From assembly GCA_027604185.1 (NCBI GenBank), contig JADGKB010000010.1:169578-233577 (forward strand): a stretch of 64,000 bases of DNA, read 5' to 3'. The DNA is from Boothiomyces macroporosus. Taxonomy: Eukaryota; Chytridiomycota; Chytridiomycetes; Rhizophydiales; Terramycetaceae. How positions within the stretch are numbered: position 1 is the stretch's first letter; each line of letters begins with the position of its first letter. Under the pieces are notes generated by a model, which was given only the letters and a program-made list of their open reading frames with translations, did not search any database and was not told where the DNA came from. Positions 33,574 to 44,121 of this stretch are shown here, piece by piece. A program made the translations under genes and the position numbers.

Positions 33574-35805
33574 ATGAGAATATTTTTAATGCTTTCACTG
33601 TTACTGATATCATCAATTCTAGCGCAAAGTAGAGTATGGCTTACCTGTCCTCCTTCTTTTGACATGTCTCAAGGAAGATCTGGAAATACAATTTCTCCTT
33701 GCGAATCGTTCACGTCAAATTCTTTTATTCAAACTGTTCAAGCTGGTTCGAGACTTAAAATTGGTTGGTGGTCTGGGAATCTATGCGGTGGATTTGTAAA
33801 GTTATCGCTTGCACCTTTTAAACAGCCTCAAATGCAGCAGGATTTCGACAACAATCTTTTAAAGATAACTTGTTTTGGTAGTAATTCGGGAAGGTGCTCT
33901 GCATCAGGGTGCGCTCATCCTTGCGGGGCTAGAGGAGGATGTGAATTTTACAGTTCCATCAGCGATAATGAAAGGTATTCCAGCACTTATTAAGATATGA
34001 CACAACAATTACTGTTCCATACAACTTGAAAGGTTCATATACTCTACAGATGGTTGCTTATATCGGAACTTCATCTTCACCGATTTATTCATGCTCAAGA
34101 CTGGAAATTCTCGGGGGCTCTACTGGCCTTTCCTGCCCACAAACAGACATATCCTTACCAAACCCCAACTGTATCCAAACACCAACTACTCTTTACAATA
34201 TCACGGATATCTTTCAAAATACTCTTGGTGGTAAGTATTATTAATTCAGGCCCATTTTGTTTTTCACCCACTGGCAGTGGCAGCATAGATGATGCCATTT
34301 CTGAAACACCAGTTAATGTTGATTGCGATCCTCGAGGAGGATGTAAAGGATATGCAGTGCCGCTAAAAGTGCCAATTTGCAATAATACTATTGGAATTGA
34401 TATTTTGTCTCCATTTGTGTCTCCTCATGATGTATGTGCAGCTGCAACACCAACTGCGCCATCAATACCAACTACTACTTTGGATACCACAACGGTAACA
34501 CCTTTTTCTTCCACCGAGACAACAACCGACGGTTTAGCAAGCTCGTCTACTTTGGATGTAGTTTGGACAACTCACTCTTCAGCTACTTCAACTAGTATTG
34601 AAACAAGCATGACAGATCTTACATCAAGTGTTGCAGACCCACCACCGACAACCATCAAGGTAGAAATAAGCTCAACAACATTTACATTGTCCGCCTTGAC
34701 CACTACGAAACCTTTCGAATCAACTAAAGTAGTATCCAGCACTGAAAGAGTCTTTTCCACAACTGTATCAGAGACCACTATTGCAAGTTCAAAAACATCC
34801 AGTACAAATACAATTGAAAACTCAACATCAGCATCAACTGGTATCTCTTCTACCGTAATTACTCCTACTAGGACAACCACTGTCGCAAATTCACATTCAT
34901 CAAGTGATAGCTATCTAACCACCGCCTCAATTGAAACAACGGATTATTCTTCTCTGTCTTTCGTTTCATTTACTGGTGCTCCATCAATGCTAACCACCCT
35001 ATTGAAAACTACATCTTTTTCAACTATAAGAATAGTTGAATCTACTTTATCTTCCCAAACTACCACCAAAACAGGAAGCGCAGATATTCCTACTTCGACA
35101 TCACTTGCCAGTGAAGCTTCCTTATCTACCATGGCTAGCTCAAGCAAAGGTATATTTGAATCGACAACAACATTAATTCCTACAACTCTAATTTATATTA
35201 GCGATACAGTACCACCCATTACCGCCGGAACTTCTTTTGTTCCTGCTGTATCATCCACCAGAAATTCAATTTCAGAAACTACTTTACAATCCTCCCAAAG
35301 CACTGCTGCCATTTCCAAATCAGCAAGTATCTCAAGCGCAACATCCACTGCCAAATCAGTGAATTTTTTGGGAACAGTTGGCGATAACCTTCCTACTCCG
35401 ATGCCAGCTACAGACCAGTATACTCCTCCCACTCCATCTTCTATTATTGGTGCATGTGGCCCTCAATACGGGTCATGCGCTTCGGGGTATTGTTGTTCGC
35501 AATATAACTATTGTGGTAAATGTTGATCTCACGTAGGTATGGATGACACGTACTGCGGACAAGGATGCCAACCACTTTATGGAAATTGTACCAGCTCCAC
35601 TCCCCCTACTATATCATCACCACCTATAGATTTGACACTTCCGTGCAATTTTGGCAATCAAACTTGTATTGATGATCAATACGCCGTTTGCAACTATGTT
35701 GAAATAGGTGGAATGTATACTACAAGATTTGTGTTGCAAGATTGCGGCGCAGGGATGATTTGTACTTTGAAATATGGATTTCCTATGTGTGATTTAACTC
35801 AATAA
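33574..35805 (+). CDS. Secreted modular protein: Cys domain, Ser/Thr mucin linker, hevein domain, CBM19-like module
   Basis: Exons are 33574-33974, 33995-34230, 34250-35515 and 35537-35805, with introns of 20, 19 and 21 nt, giving 723 residues. After a signal peptide (MRIFLMLSLLLISSILAQ) comes a Cys-rich domain starting SRVWLTCPPSFDM. It resembles LPMO-like copper proteins, but the mature N-terminus is not His, so I do not call it an LPMO. About 300 Ser/Thr-rich residues follow, probably heavily O-glycosylated. Then comes a hevein module (CGPQYGSCASGYCCSQYNYC, completed after the intron by GMDDTYCGQGC). The end is a CBM19-like module (CNFGNQTCIDD...DCGAGMIC). Both modules bind chitin. It is probably a cell-wall or host-surface protein. 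Confidence 0.88.
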
Positions 35806-36262
35806 ACATTGTACCTAGCTAATTTAGGCGGTGATTGTTTATTTCCATGCGAATAACGCACTTGGGTAATCATTGTTGTTGTGCTGAGCTTCACTACACT
35901 CGCTTGTTACTACCATTTCGCGATACTGGCTTTGAAAACATCACTTGAATTGTTTATCAGCAACTAGTAGCTTAACAAGCACCCGCTTTAATCGGTCACA
36001 GTCGGAACAGCTTGCCCTCGTTGACTTGCTGATTTTTGGCATTGGTCTTCCTTTCTGGGTACATTCGGGGGTAAAAATTACAAACACACCGCTTTAAAAG
36101 AAACGACCGCATTAACCGTAAGACTTAATGCCACCAACCTTCCATTTACTTCCTTTACATTCTCGATTAATCCTATCTCCTTGATGCCTACCCGAGGTTT
36201 ATCCATTCCGAGAAAAGCCACACCAAGCAGAATATGTATTTGGCGACAATTTATTTTCAAAA
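35806..36262. other. Intergenic, upstream of UGT
   Basis: I see no gene here. A 60-codon minus-strand ORF (36260-36078) has no recognisable features. Confidence 0.4.
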
Positions 36263-37663
36263 ATGACAGTCACAGAGCATTTGGTAGCGTTTACTTTTAG
36301 AGATTTTTCTCACTTTCTCCCAACTATTCAGCTCTGCACCATCTTGGCAAAGACAAAGAATACTCACACAACCATAGTCCTAGATGAAACCTCCATCAAG
36401 AGAATACATGACAGCAACTTGATCCCTGAAGAGCTCAAAGATTCTGTACCGGGTATTCAGCTATATCCATTTTCGTCTGATAATAACGAGATGCCAGATT
36501 TTTTTGATGCTATGGTGGCGGCCACCCCAAAAGCTGTGGAAGACATCTCTGAAAAAATCCCAGTAACTGGATTCATTTTTGAAACATTCGGAGCTCATGC
36601 GTACGAAAAAACAGTTCAATTCAATCTCCCACACTATGTCTTTTTCTCTATAAACGCACTGGCAACCACTCACCGAGCAGCACCAAGTTTTTATCCTGAA
36701 ATGTTCAAGGCACAACCCAAGTTACCCGAAAGAGTAACTCATGAGGTATGTCTAACCTCAGTAAACGATATTGAAATGCTGCACTGGCTCAACAAGCGAT
36801 TTAAAACTGGTCTGATTTCAGCCCCTCCAATTGAACATGAAGTCAACAACCTGCCAAGACCAACTAAATCTAGGATGCACGATGACAAGTATTTGATCAA
36901 GGCTATGAAAAGCGCGAAAGCCATCTTGATCAACTCATTTGAAGCATTTGATAACGAAGAATCATTCAAACACTTGATGACACATCCAGAAATGAAATCA
37001 GAATTCAAGATGGTAGGACCAGTAGGATTGTATCGTGAAATCAAAGCTAGAGATAATTTAGATCATCCAATATTAACATGGTTAGATGGTCAAAAAGAAA
37101 GCTCAGTACTTTATGTTGCTCATGGATCGCATCTAGTCATAAAAGACAGCGAAGTTCCAGAATTGGAAAAAGCACTTTTAGAATTGGATATTCCATTCAT
37201 TTGGTCACTCCCAGAGAAACAACATCATCTTTTAGCAGACAAATCACTCTGTATTTCTAAAGATGTTGAATCTATCAATCAAAAGGCAGTCATTACTTCT
37301 TGGGCGCCACAAGACGGAATCCTAAAGCATAAAAACACTGCTGCTTTTGTTTCTCATGTTGGATGGAACAGCATGCTTGAAGCGATGAATGGAGGAGTGC
37401 CAATAGTCGCTTGGCCACTGTTTGCAGAGCAGTTTATCAATGCTTCAATGGTGTCAGCCAAAGGAATGGGTATTTTGATGGAAGGAACTAGCAGAGTCAG
37501 TGAAACCTATTTGAAGAGTGATGACATCAAATCTCAAATATTAAAGGTACTGCCGGAGGACGGAACTAGTCCGTTCAAAGCAAAAATGCAGTACTATCAA
37601 AACGAAATTAGAAATGCCGTTGAGCGAAATGGTACTTCATTCAACTCTATCTGCTCATTATAA
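36263..37663 (+). CDS. Plant-like family 1 UDP-glycosyltransferase
   Basis: The single-exon 466-residue protein has the family 1 (UGT) layout. An N-terminal acceptor domain carries the catalytic-type His in FRDFSHFLP near residue 17. A C-terminal donor domain holds the PSPG box: WAPQDGILKH, FVSHVGWNSMLEAM, GGVPIVAWPLFAEQ. It transfers a sugar from a UDP donor to a small lipophilic acceptor such as a sterol, flavonoid or xenobiotic, in the cytosol. There is no signal peptide or C-terminal anchor. Lack of introns, and similarity to plant UGTs rather than the fungal sterol glucosyltransferase type, raises the possibility of horizontal transfer, which I infer only. Confidence 0.92.
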   Translation: MTVTEHLVAFTFRDFSHFLPTIQLCTILAKTKNTHTTIVLDETSIKRIHDSNLIPEELKDSVPGIQLYPFSSDNNEMPDFFDAMVAATPKAVEDISEKIPVTGFIFETFGAHAYEKTVQFNLPHYVFFSINALATTHRAAPSFYPEMFKAQPKLPERVTHEVCLTSVNDIEMLHWLNKRFKTGLISAPPIEHEVNNLPRPTKSRMHDDKYLIKAMKSAKAILINSFEAFDNEESFKHLMTHPEMKSEFKMVGPVGLYREIKARDNLDHPILTWLDGQKESSVLYVAHGSHLVIKDSEVPELEKALLELDIPFIWSLPEKQHHLLADKSLCISKDVESINQKAVITSWAPQDGILKHKNTAAFVSHVGWNSMLEAMNGGVPIVAWPLFAEQFINASMVSAKGMGILMEGTSRVSETYLKSDDIKSQILKVLPEDGTSPFKAKMQYYQNEIRNAVERNGTSFNSICSL

Positions 37664-38171
37664 TATAATGTTGTATTTCCAATTAACCACTTTGACTCAT
37701 ACTTGCGTCTCAGCCTGTTTATCAAGTACCCACTCAAAACCTAAGGACAACAGAATATTGTCTTGTGAGCAATTTGATTTATTTGGAGATTGATAAATGT
37801 ATCGTTTAGATCGATTCCTTGTTCTTTTTTAAACAATACAACTCGATCACAGGGATTTAAAGGCTGCTAATTCATATCATTAATTAATGAAGGCTGAAGC
37901 GATTGAAGCAGCAATTTGTCCAAATTTAGTACTGTTCCGCTTGAACAAAAAAATCCTCCGTTTCCAATCCAAGATCCGAAAAACAGTCAAGCAAATGGAC
38001 AGTGTTCTATTCAACTATGCACGTCTGAATAGCTGGTAGTTCTAATCCAACTCAATCACAGTCTATTATAAATTAATATTTTTCCAGTTGTCTGTGTGCA
38101 CTACGTCAAAATGTTTGATTAAAATTATATTAAATTTCGTATAAAAGAGAAAAAGTGGTGGACAAAAGCAA
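37664..38171. other. Intergenic before CBM19-like gene
   Basis: AT-rich spacer with no supported ORF. It contains the TATA box at 38140. Confidence 0.5.
38140..38147 (+). promoter_or_regulatory. TATA box
   Basis: TATAAAAG, 32 bp before the ATG at 38172. Confidence 0.6.
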
Positions 38172-38834
38172 ATGAAATTCTTTTCCATCGCCTTGATTTC
38201 CATTGCGCTTGCAACTACTACCACCAAAAAAACCAAAACTGCAACAAAGACCCCGTCAATCAAAACCACAAAAACCAAGACTGCTACTGTTACAAAGACT
38301 CCATCCATCACCAGATCCAAAACAGTAACTGCTACCAAAACCACCACTAAAGTAATCAACCCTATTGGAACTTTGACTACTACTACTGAAACTTCAACTC
38401 CGACCGGTAATTGCCCAGTTTACCCGGACATTCCTGCAAATTCTGATTGCTCATCATTTTCAGAAGGATATTCAACATGTGTTGGTGATACCGGGTCTTC
38501 TTCATCTTCCATTGCAATTTGTGATAATAACGCGTTTGTGTTAATTGCATGCCCTTCAGGCACATCATGCGTAATCAACAATGGTGCTGCTTATTGCGGT
38601 TACCAATGTGTAAACGGTGGAACCGGTAATTCTTGTGGAACCGTCTATCCTGATCTTTCTCAAGCAACCAATTGTACTTTTGGACAACAGACTTGCTCTG
38701 GTACCCAAATCGCTACTTGTGTTTATACTGATGTATATCTAAGCACTGGATATATTACTATGGATTGCGGGCCGCAACAACAGTGCTTGCTGTCTAATAA
38801 CCTTCCAATTTGTCAACTGTGCCCATCTTCCTAA
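38172..38834 (+). CDS. Secreted protein with Lys/Thr-rich stalk and two CBM19-like modules
   Basis: The 220-residue protein is intronless. A signal peptide (MKFFSIALISIALA) leads to about 50 residues of TKT/KTPS repeats, a likely O-glycosylated, positively charged stalk. Two Cys-rich modules follow. The first starts CPVYPDIPANSDCSSF; the second has TVYPDLSQATNCTFGQQTCSG...DCGPQQQC. They match the modules of the next two genes and resemble chitin-binding CBM19. It is likely secreted and chitin- or wall-bound. It belongs to a local family of four secreted genes (33574-42321). Confidence 0.85.
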   Translation: MKFFSIALISIALATTTTKKTKTATKTPSIKTTKTKTATVTKTPSITRSKTVTATKTTTKVINPIGTLTTTTETSTPTGNCPVYPDIPANSDCSSFSEGYSTCVGDTGSSSSSIAICDNNAFVLIACPSGTSCVINNGAAYCGYQCVNGGTGNSCGTVYPDLSQATNCTFGQQTCSGTQIATCVYTDVYLSTGYITMDCGPQQQCLLSNNLPICQLCPSS

Positions 38835-39140
38835 CTATGATTTTTGAATATAACCATGCACTTCAAATTATGATTTTCACTTTTAATCGACCAATATTTA
38901 TACCTGCATTACTTTAGAGAACCCCTTGTCGATCGCTAGCCTTCCTGAACCAAGTAGCAGAGTGTATCCAGAGACCGTAGATCTAGTTGGGCCTTACCCG
39001 AATTATGCGGCTTTACTATAAATTGCTCATTATTTTTCGGACTTGATATTTTTAATATGACATTTAATTTTCGTCCATGGCGGAGTACTATATTAAATCA
39101 TATATAAAGGTGAATCTGATACGCGAATTTTCTACTCGCA
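38835..39140. other. Intergenic before hevein/CBM19 gene
   Basis: No gene is visible; the TATA box at 39101 serves the next gene. Confidence 0.5.
39101..39109 (+). promoter_or_regulatory. TATA box
   Basis: TATATAAAG, 40 bp before the ATG at 39141. Confidence 0.6.
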
Positions 39141-40889
39141 ATGAAACAGATCTTCTTGGTTAGCATCGCCCTGGCTCAATCTACTACTCTTAGCCCCCAG
39201 ATCCCTAATCCCAGTGGATTGTGTGGGCCAAGTTCACCCGTTCCTACATGTATTATTGGCTGTTGTTCAAAATATGGATATTGGTAAGCAATTGTTAACT
39301 GTAGTGGTACAGATACTGCTTGGTGTGGTGTAAATTCTGGTTGCCTTTCAATGTACTCTCAATCTGTAAATGGAGTGAGTTTATGTCTCGCACCACAAGC
39401 AACCACTACTACTACAACAAAGAATATCAATCCCATCCCAACCCAAACTACCAGCTCAGCATCAAGTGTTAAAACGACTACTACCAAAAACGTAAATCCT
39501 ATCCCAACCATGACAACTACCACCACAGCCCCTAGTCCAACATCTACTGGCACTTGCCCAGTTTATCCCGACTTGACTGGTGTCACAGGTTGTACATACG
39601 GGGCAATCACTTGCTCTGGAACACAACAGGCAGTTTGCAACTACGTTGATATCAATCTCAACACTGCCTGGGTAATCACCCCTTGCAATGCAGGATTTCA
39701 ATGCTCTGTAATAGGTGTTAATAACGTTCTTTGTATTGACAGCAATTCTTGTACTAGTGTTAAGACAACCACTACCAAAAATGTCAATCCGATTCCAACT
39801 CAAACTTCTACCAAGTTAACAACTACTGCAAAGAAAACATCCACTGTATCAAAGGCTACCACTGCAATCAAGACCACCACTGCAATCAAGACCACCACCG
39901 CAAAGAAAACATCAACTGCAATCAAGACCACAACTACCAAAAACGTAAATCCTATTCCAACCATGACAACTACCACAACAGCACCAAACCCAACATCCAC
40001 TGGCACTTGCCCAGTTTATCCTGACTTGACTGGTGTCACAGGTTGTACATATGGTGCCTATAGTTGTTCTGGAACTTCCTTAGCGGTCTGCAACTATGTT
40101 GATATCAATCTCAACACTGCCTGGGTGATAACACCTTGCTCATCTGGCACTCAATGCTCAGTAATTGGCCCAAATAATATTATATGTGCAAGTGGCTCTT
40201 CTTGCACAGCAATCAAAACTACAACTACTAAAAACGTCAATCCAATCCCAACACAAACAACAACCACAGTTACAACAACAACTGGAATCAAGACCACTAC
40301 TGTAAAGACAACTACAACAAAGAACGTTAATCCTATTCCTACATTAACAACTTCTACTGTAAGCCCAACGTCCACTTGCTCGACTTACCCAGATTTAACC
40401 GGAGTCACTGGTTGTACCTATGGAACAATCACATGCTCAGGAACTTCTCAAGCAATCTGTAACTATGTTGACGTCAACTACGATACTGCATACTTTATTT
40501 CACCATGTGGTCCAGGTTTACAGTGCGTACAAACTGGAATCAATAATATCCTTTGTTTACCATCCATATCTTGCTCCGTAACTACAACAACAAAAAACAT
40601 TAACCCTATTCCAACTCAAACTACTACAACCAAGAAAATCAATCCTATACCGACCCAGACAACTTCCGCGCCTTCTTCAACATGTACTGCTAATGCCGAT
40701 TTATCGTCTGTTACTGGCTGTATTTTTGGGCAATGGGCATGCTCAGGCACTCAAGTCGCGCAGTGTGTTCAAGTGGATTCCAATCCTCTGAATAATGTGT
40801 ATCAGATGACTCCGTGCTATGGAACTAATCAGTGTCAGGTACTGGATGATCAATTCTTTCCATATAATGTTGGATGTTTACCATGTTGA
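39141..40889 (+). CDS. Secreted hevein plus four CBM19-like modules with TTTKNVNPIPT linkers
   Basis: Exons are 39141-39283 and 39305-40889, with a 21-nt intron inside the hevein module, giving 575 residues. A signal peptide (MKQIFLVSIALAQS) precedes a hevein module (LCGPSSPVPTCIIGCCSKYG then CGTDTAWCGVNSGC). Four CBM19-like modules follow, each with a YPDLTGVTGCTYG-like start and internal Cys pairs. Linkers are Thr-rich with the recurring phrase TTKNVNPIPTQTTT. Two modules are nearly identical in DNA (453-bp period), showing a recent internal duplication. All modules are expected to bind chitin or related glycans outside the cell. Confidence 0.9.
39480..39780 (+). repeat. Intragenic repeat unit, first copy
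   Basis: This stretch (linker plus CBM19-like module) recurs about 453 bp downstream with long runs of identical bases, for example the segment coding GTCPVYPDLTGVTGCTYG. Confidence 0.85.
39933..40233 (+). repeat. Intragenic repeat unit, second copy
   Basis: Second copy of the unit at 39480-39780, diverging mainly in synonymous positions and in the middle of the module. Confidence 0.85.
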
Positions 40890-41291
40890 GTTTATCAATA
40901 TATTTCGTTTTGTTTTATTTCTAGCTCCAAGTTTAAACGCACATAGTAATGAGACTCCAAGTCTGACTTGACTATGAACGATATAATACCCTGGCGCATA
41001 CTTTTGTTCCTATTCAATCCTGAAATTGCCCTTTAGCTTACCAACGCACTATTCAGACCACACCAACAAAATCGATTCTTGTTGTTTTAATAGTTATACT
41101 TACGAATAGTAGCAGTTGATTTGCTATACACTATTGTCGACCTCTTTAAATATATCAACTGGAGGTTTGCGATACAAAATCAATAACGTTGATCGAAATA
41201 GTGGAATCTCTTGCAATATAAGAGATTTATATTCGCACAAAGAAATCTAGACCCACGAGCCAATAGTAGTATTTAATATATTTTGTAACCT

Positions 41292-41321
41292 CCGATTGAT
41301 TTCTATAGTGGTATCAATCGG
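41292..41321. repeat. Perfect 9-bp inverted repeat in promoter
   Basis: CCGATTGAT (41292-41300) and ATCAATCGG (41313-41321) are separated by 12 bp, about 40 bp upstream of the TATA box. It may be a dimeric regulator site. Confidence 0.5.
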
Positions 41322-41360
41322 AATAAACAAACGCGCTTTCGGAGACAACTCGAAGAAATC

Positions 41361-41369
41361 TATAAATAG
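41361..41369 (+). promoter_or_regulatory. TATA box
   Basis: TATAAATAG, 35 bp before the ATG at 41396. Confidence 0.6.
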
Positions 41370-41395
41370 AAACAGAATATACTATTTTCCAAATA

Positions 41396-42321
41396 ATGAA
41401 ATTCATTGTATCTTTGTTATCTGCTAGTGTTTACTGTCAAACACCAACTACAAATACAAACCCATCTGCTTTGTGTGGTGCTGATTCGCCTTATCCTACC
41501 TGTGCTACCGGCTGCTGCTCACAATACGGATTTTGGTAATTTCGTCTAATGGTAGCGGAACTGGTGATTCATGGTGCGGAGTTGGATCTGGTTGTCTCAC
41601 TCAATACTCACAACTAGACAGTGCCGGATACAACCTATGCATTGCTCCTCAGCCAACTACTACTACAACTCCAGCACCAAACCCAACAGGATTATGCGGT
41701 GCAGGATCTCCAGTACCAACCTGTGCGATCGGCTGCTGTTCCGAGTACGGATACTGGTAATACTAATTTTATTGTAGCGGAACAGACCCAAGCTGGTGTG
41801 GTGTTGATTCAGGGTGTTTGACAAAGTACTCTAGTTTCTCCAATGGTGTCAATTTATGCCTTGCTCCTCAACCGACAACAAAAGCTGTTCATCCCATTCC
41901 AACACAAGCAGTATGTACCGTCTATCCAACAATCAACAATGGGGATAGCTGCTCTCAGTACGATGTAGGTTATGCAACCTGCTCCGGAGACAATAGTCAG
42001 GGAGGGTCGATTGCAATGTGTAACTACGGTACTACGATTAACGTGTTTACCGTTACAAGTTGTCCTCCTGGCACTTCTTGTGTTGCTAGTGATGGATACG
42101 CATTTTGTGAATATCAGTGTACCTCTGGATGCACTACTTACCCAGATATTTCCGCAGCTACTGGATGCACTGTTGGACAATACTCTTGCTCAGGTACGCA
42201 ACTGGCTGTTTGCACTAATACTGACACGAACGGCAGCTCTGGTTACGTCCTGCAAAGCTGTGGAGCAGGAATGCAGTGCGTTCTATCTGGAGGATTAGGA
42301 ACTTGCCAAGCTTGTCCTTAA
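41396..42321 (+). CDS. Secreted protein with two hevein and two CBM19-like modules
   Basis: Exons are 41396-41535, 41556-41756 and 41778-42321, with introns of 20 and 21 nt, giving 294 residues. A signal peptide (MKFIVSLLSASVYC) is followed by hevein 1 (LCGADSPYPTCATGCCSQYG...CGTGDSWCGVGSGC), a short Thr-rich spacer, hevein 2 (LCGAGSPVPTCAIGCCSEYG...CGTDPSWCGVDSGC) and two CBM19-like modules. Both introns split the same Cys codon (Y-C-G) at the same phase as in the gene at 39141. It is likely a chitin-binding surface or secreted protein. Confidence 0.9.
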
Positions 42322-42357
42322 TAAACTGTACTTTTTTTTAAAAACTAAATCACATAT

Positions 42358-43369
42358 TTATTGAGTAGGCGCGTAAAGTGCTTCATTGGTTACGACTAGT
42401 TCATCCAATTCTGGTGATAAATCAGAAAGTGCTTCGAAACAAGCCTTGTGGTATTGAAGTTGAATTGCAACTAAATCTGCCAAATTTCTCAATACTTTTC
42501 CATTTTCAACAACCAATTTCATCTTGCCCATAGCTTCATCAACTGCAGCAACAAATTCATCTTCAGCAGCAACCATTTCGGCACGAACTTGCTCTTGCTT
42601 TGGTGGAGCAGCAGACTTGAGGCGGGCACGGCAAGAATCATAAGTTAAACGACAAGATAAAACGTTACGACGTGATTTCTACGGTTAAATTCGTAATACA
42701 AGTGCATCTCCAATAACTGTATCCAAATCATTAACTAATGGAACACAAAATCTGCGAACCGCATCTTGATCTTGTTGTAATCTAGCATTTCCCATCTTTT
42801 CTTCAGTAGCAGCGAATTTCTTTAACGCGGCGCCTGTCTTCAGTTACAATTTACCTAGCGGTTCATCAGCACCAATCAATTCCGCACTTTGGAATGCTGA
42901 TTTAGCAAATGCGTGTGATAAAGAAGGTGGAGTTTCTTGATGGGTTGGTGCGCTGGAAACATTTTCGGTTGACCCAGACAATTTTTGGGTCAAAGAAGTG
43001 GCATTTGCTGTAACTACAGAAGCAAAGTCGCTTAATTTGTCATTCAATGGTGGTACATAATCGTAATTTGGAGTGGAATAGTTCTTTCCGACTTTGAGCA
43101 ACAGTTCGTTTACTAATTTCACGCGGTCGACTCTCTAAAGTCAGTCGGAATTACTTCTTCTAATTGGCGATACTCGGCTGGTAATTCGGTGACATCTGCT
43201 GTTCCTCCAATCTTTTCCTTTGCAAACTAGTGTTAGCCAAGGATACTTGAGAGACTTGAACCCACTGCTTGCCAACGTTATCTCCTAATGGTTTGAGGGA
43301 AGTGGTGAAGCTTGAAAATGCGGAAGATAGAGCTGAAGTAGCTGCAGAGAATTGTTCTTGAGCGGACAT
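42358..43369 (-). CDS. BAR-domain protein (GVP36-like)
   Basis: Minus-strand exons are 43369-43247, 43226-43155, 43134-42855, 42833-42700 and 42678-42358, with introns of 20, 20, 21 and 21 nt, giving 309 residues. BAR-type features are FAKEKIGGTADVTELPAEY, LEERVDRVKLVNELLLKV, KMGNARLQQDQDAVRRF and a long helical C-terminal half. Such proteins form curved dimers that bind or shape membranes; yeast Gvp36 acts at the Golgi, in endocytosis and at vacuoles. The exon joins restore a continuous coiled-coil-like protein, which supports all four introns. Confidence 0.88.
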
Positions 43370-43479
43370 TTTTTAAATTCGCAAAGTTCAAGAGTGGCTT
43401 TAGTCAAGATCAAAAATCCATGAAATACCAACAATCACAGGAAACAGAGTAGAATAATTAAATAATTTATTTCGCATCT

Positions 43480-43686
43480 TCATTTCGGTGGGGCTCTCTG
43501 GTTTACTTGAATAAATGGATACTCTTCAAAGACCTCGGCGACCAAATCTTTCTTTTCACGTTTGTGGTGTGTTGCCAATTCCTTTTTTTCGCATTCAGTG
43601 CATCTCTGCTCAGGGACGCAGTACTTGCAAGTCTTGGCGTTGAAGTTTCCATAGAAGCTTGGGGGATGAGTGCTTGAACTAGTCAT
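43480..43686 (-). CDS. Small Cys-motif protein
   Basis: The 68-residue intronless protein has a CKYC...CTEC arrangement (residues about 20-32) that could hold a zinc ion, followed by a charged helix rich in Lys and Glu. A TATAAATA box lies 37 bp upstream of the ATG. I recognise no family. It heads a group of tiny TATA-driven genes on this strand. Confidence 0.65.
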   Translation of the reverse strand: MTSSSTHPPSFYGNFNAKTCKYCVPEQRCTECEKKELATHHKREKKDLVAEVFEEYPFIQVNQRAPPK

Positions 43687-43715
43687 TTTTTGCTGTTTCT
43701 TTTGATCTACAGAGC

Positions 43716-43723
43716 TATTTATA
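43716..43723 (-). promoter_or_regulatory. TATA box
   Basis: TATAAATA on the minus strand, 37 bp before the ATG at 43686. Confidence 0.55.
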
Positions 43724-43949
43724 CACCAGATCCCTTAGTATTGGTGAGTAATAGTGGTTCATTCTTGCCATTAAAGTACAATTTGTTCACGAGATAAATT
43801 TATCGCCCAATTTTTCAAGTTGAGTCAATCTGGATCATACTCTTTCCGCCAAGAGATTCCGGAAGAGCCCCTCTTTGAAAACCCCTTTGAAAAACTCTTT
43901 GAAATGTTTTTGATAAAATAATCAAGCAACTCTCTTTATTAAGGGCTAC

Positions 43950-44086
43950 TTAATGTCCACCGTGATGATGGCCACCTCCATGATGAGGTGGGTGTTCAGG
44001 GTGATGATGACCGCCTGGAATTAAAGAATATTACCTCCTGGTCTTGGGTGATGGTGTCCGCCGTGTCCTGGTCTTTCAGAGTACAT
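43950..44086 (-). CDS. Tiny His/Gly-rich protein
   Basis: Minus-strand exons are 44086-44035 and 44014-43950, with a 20-nt intron, giving 38 residues that are mostly His, Gly and Pro (repeats of GGHHHP and GGGHHHGGH). Such sequences bind Zn, Ni or Cu. The frame only continues through a properly formed microintron, and a TATA box lies 35 bp upstream; both support a real gene. An in-frame ATG 21 nt upstream is possible but sits too near the TATA box. Confidence 0.65.
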
Positions 44087-44113
44087 TTGAATACAGATTG
44101 CAAACATGGTAGC

Positions 44114-44121
44114 TATTTATA
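44114..44121 (-). promoter_or_regulatory. TATA box
   Basis: TATAAATA on the minus strand, 35 bp before the ATG at 44086. Confidence 0.55.

Larger units (their letters stand above)
40890..41395. other. Intergenic with inverted repeat and TATA box
   Basis: No ORF is supported. It contains a 9-bp perfect inverted repeat (41292-41321) and a TATA box (41361) before the next gene. Confidence 0.5.

Noticed and set aside
33574..34230. Calling the N-terminal domain of the 33574 product an LPMO
   Set aside because: The mature N-terminus after the signal peptide is not His, which the copper site requires.
34572..35432. Several antisense ORFs across the mucin-like linker
   Set aside because: Shadows of Ser/Thr-rich repeats in the gene at 33574.
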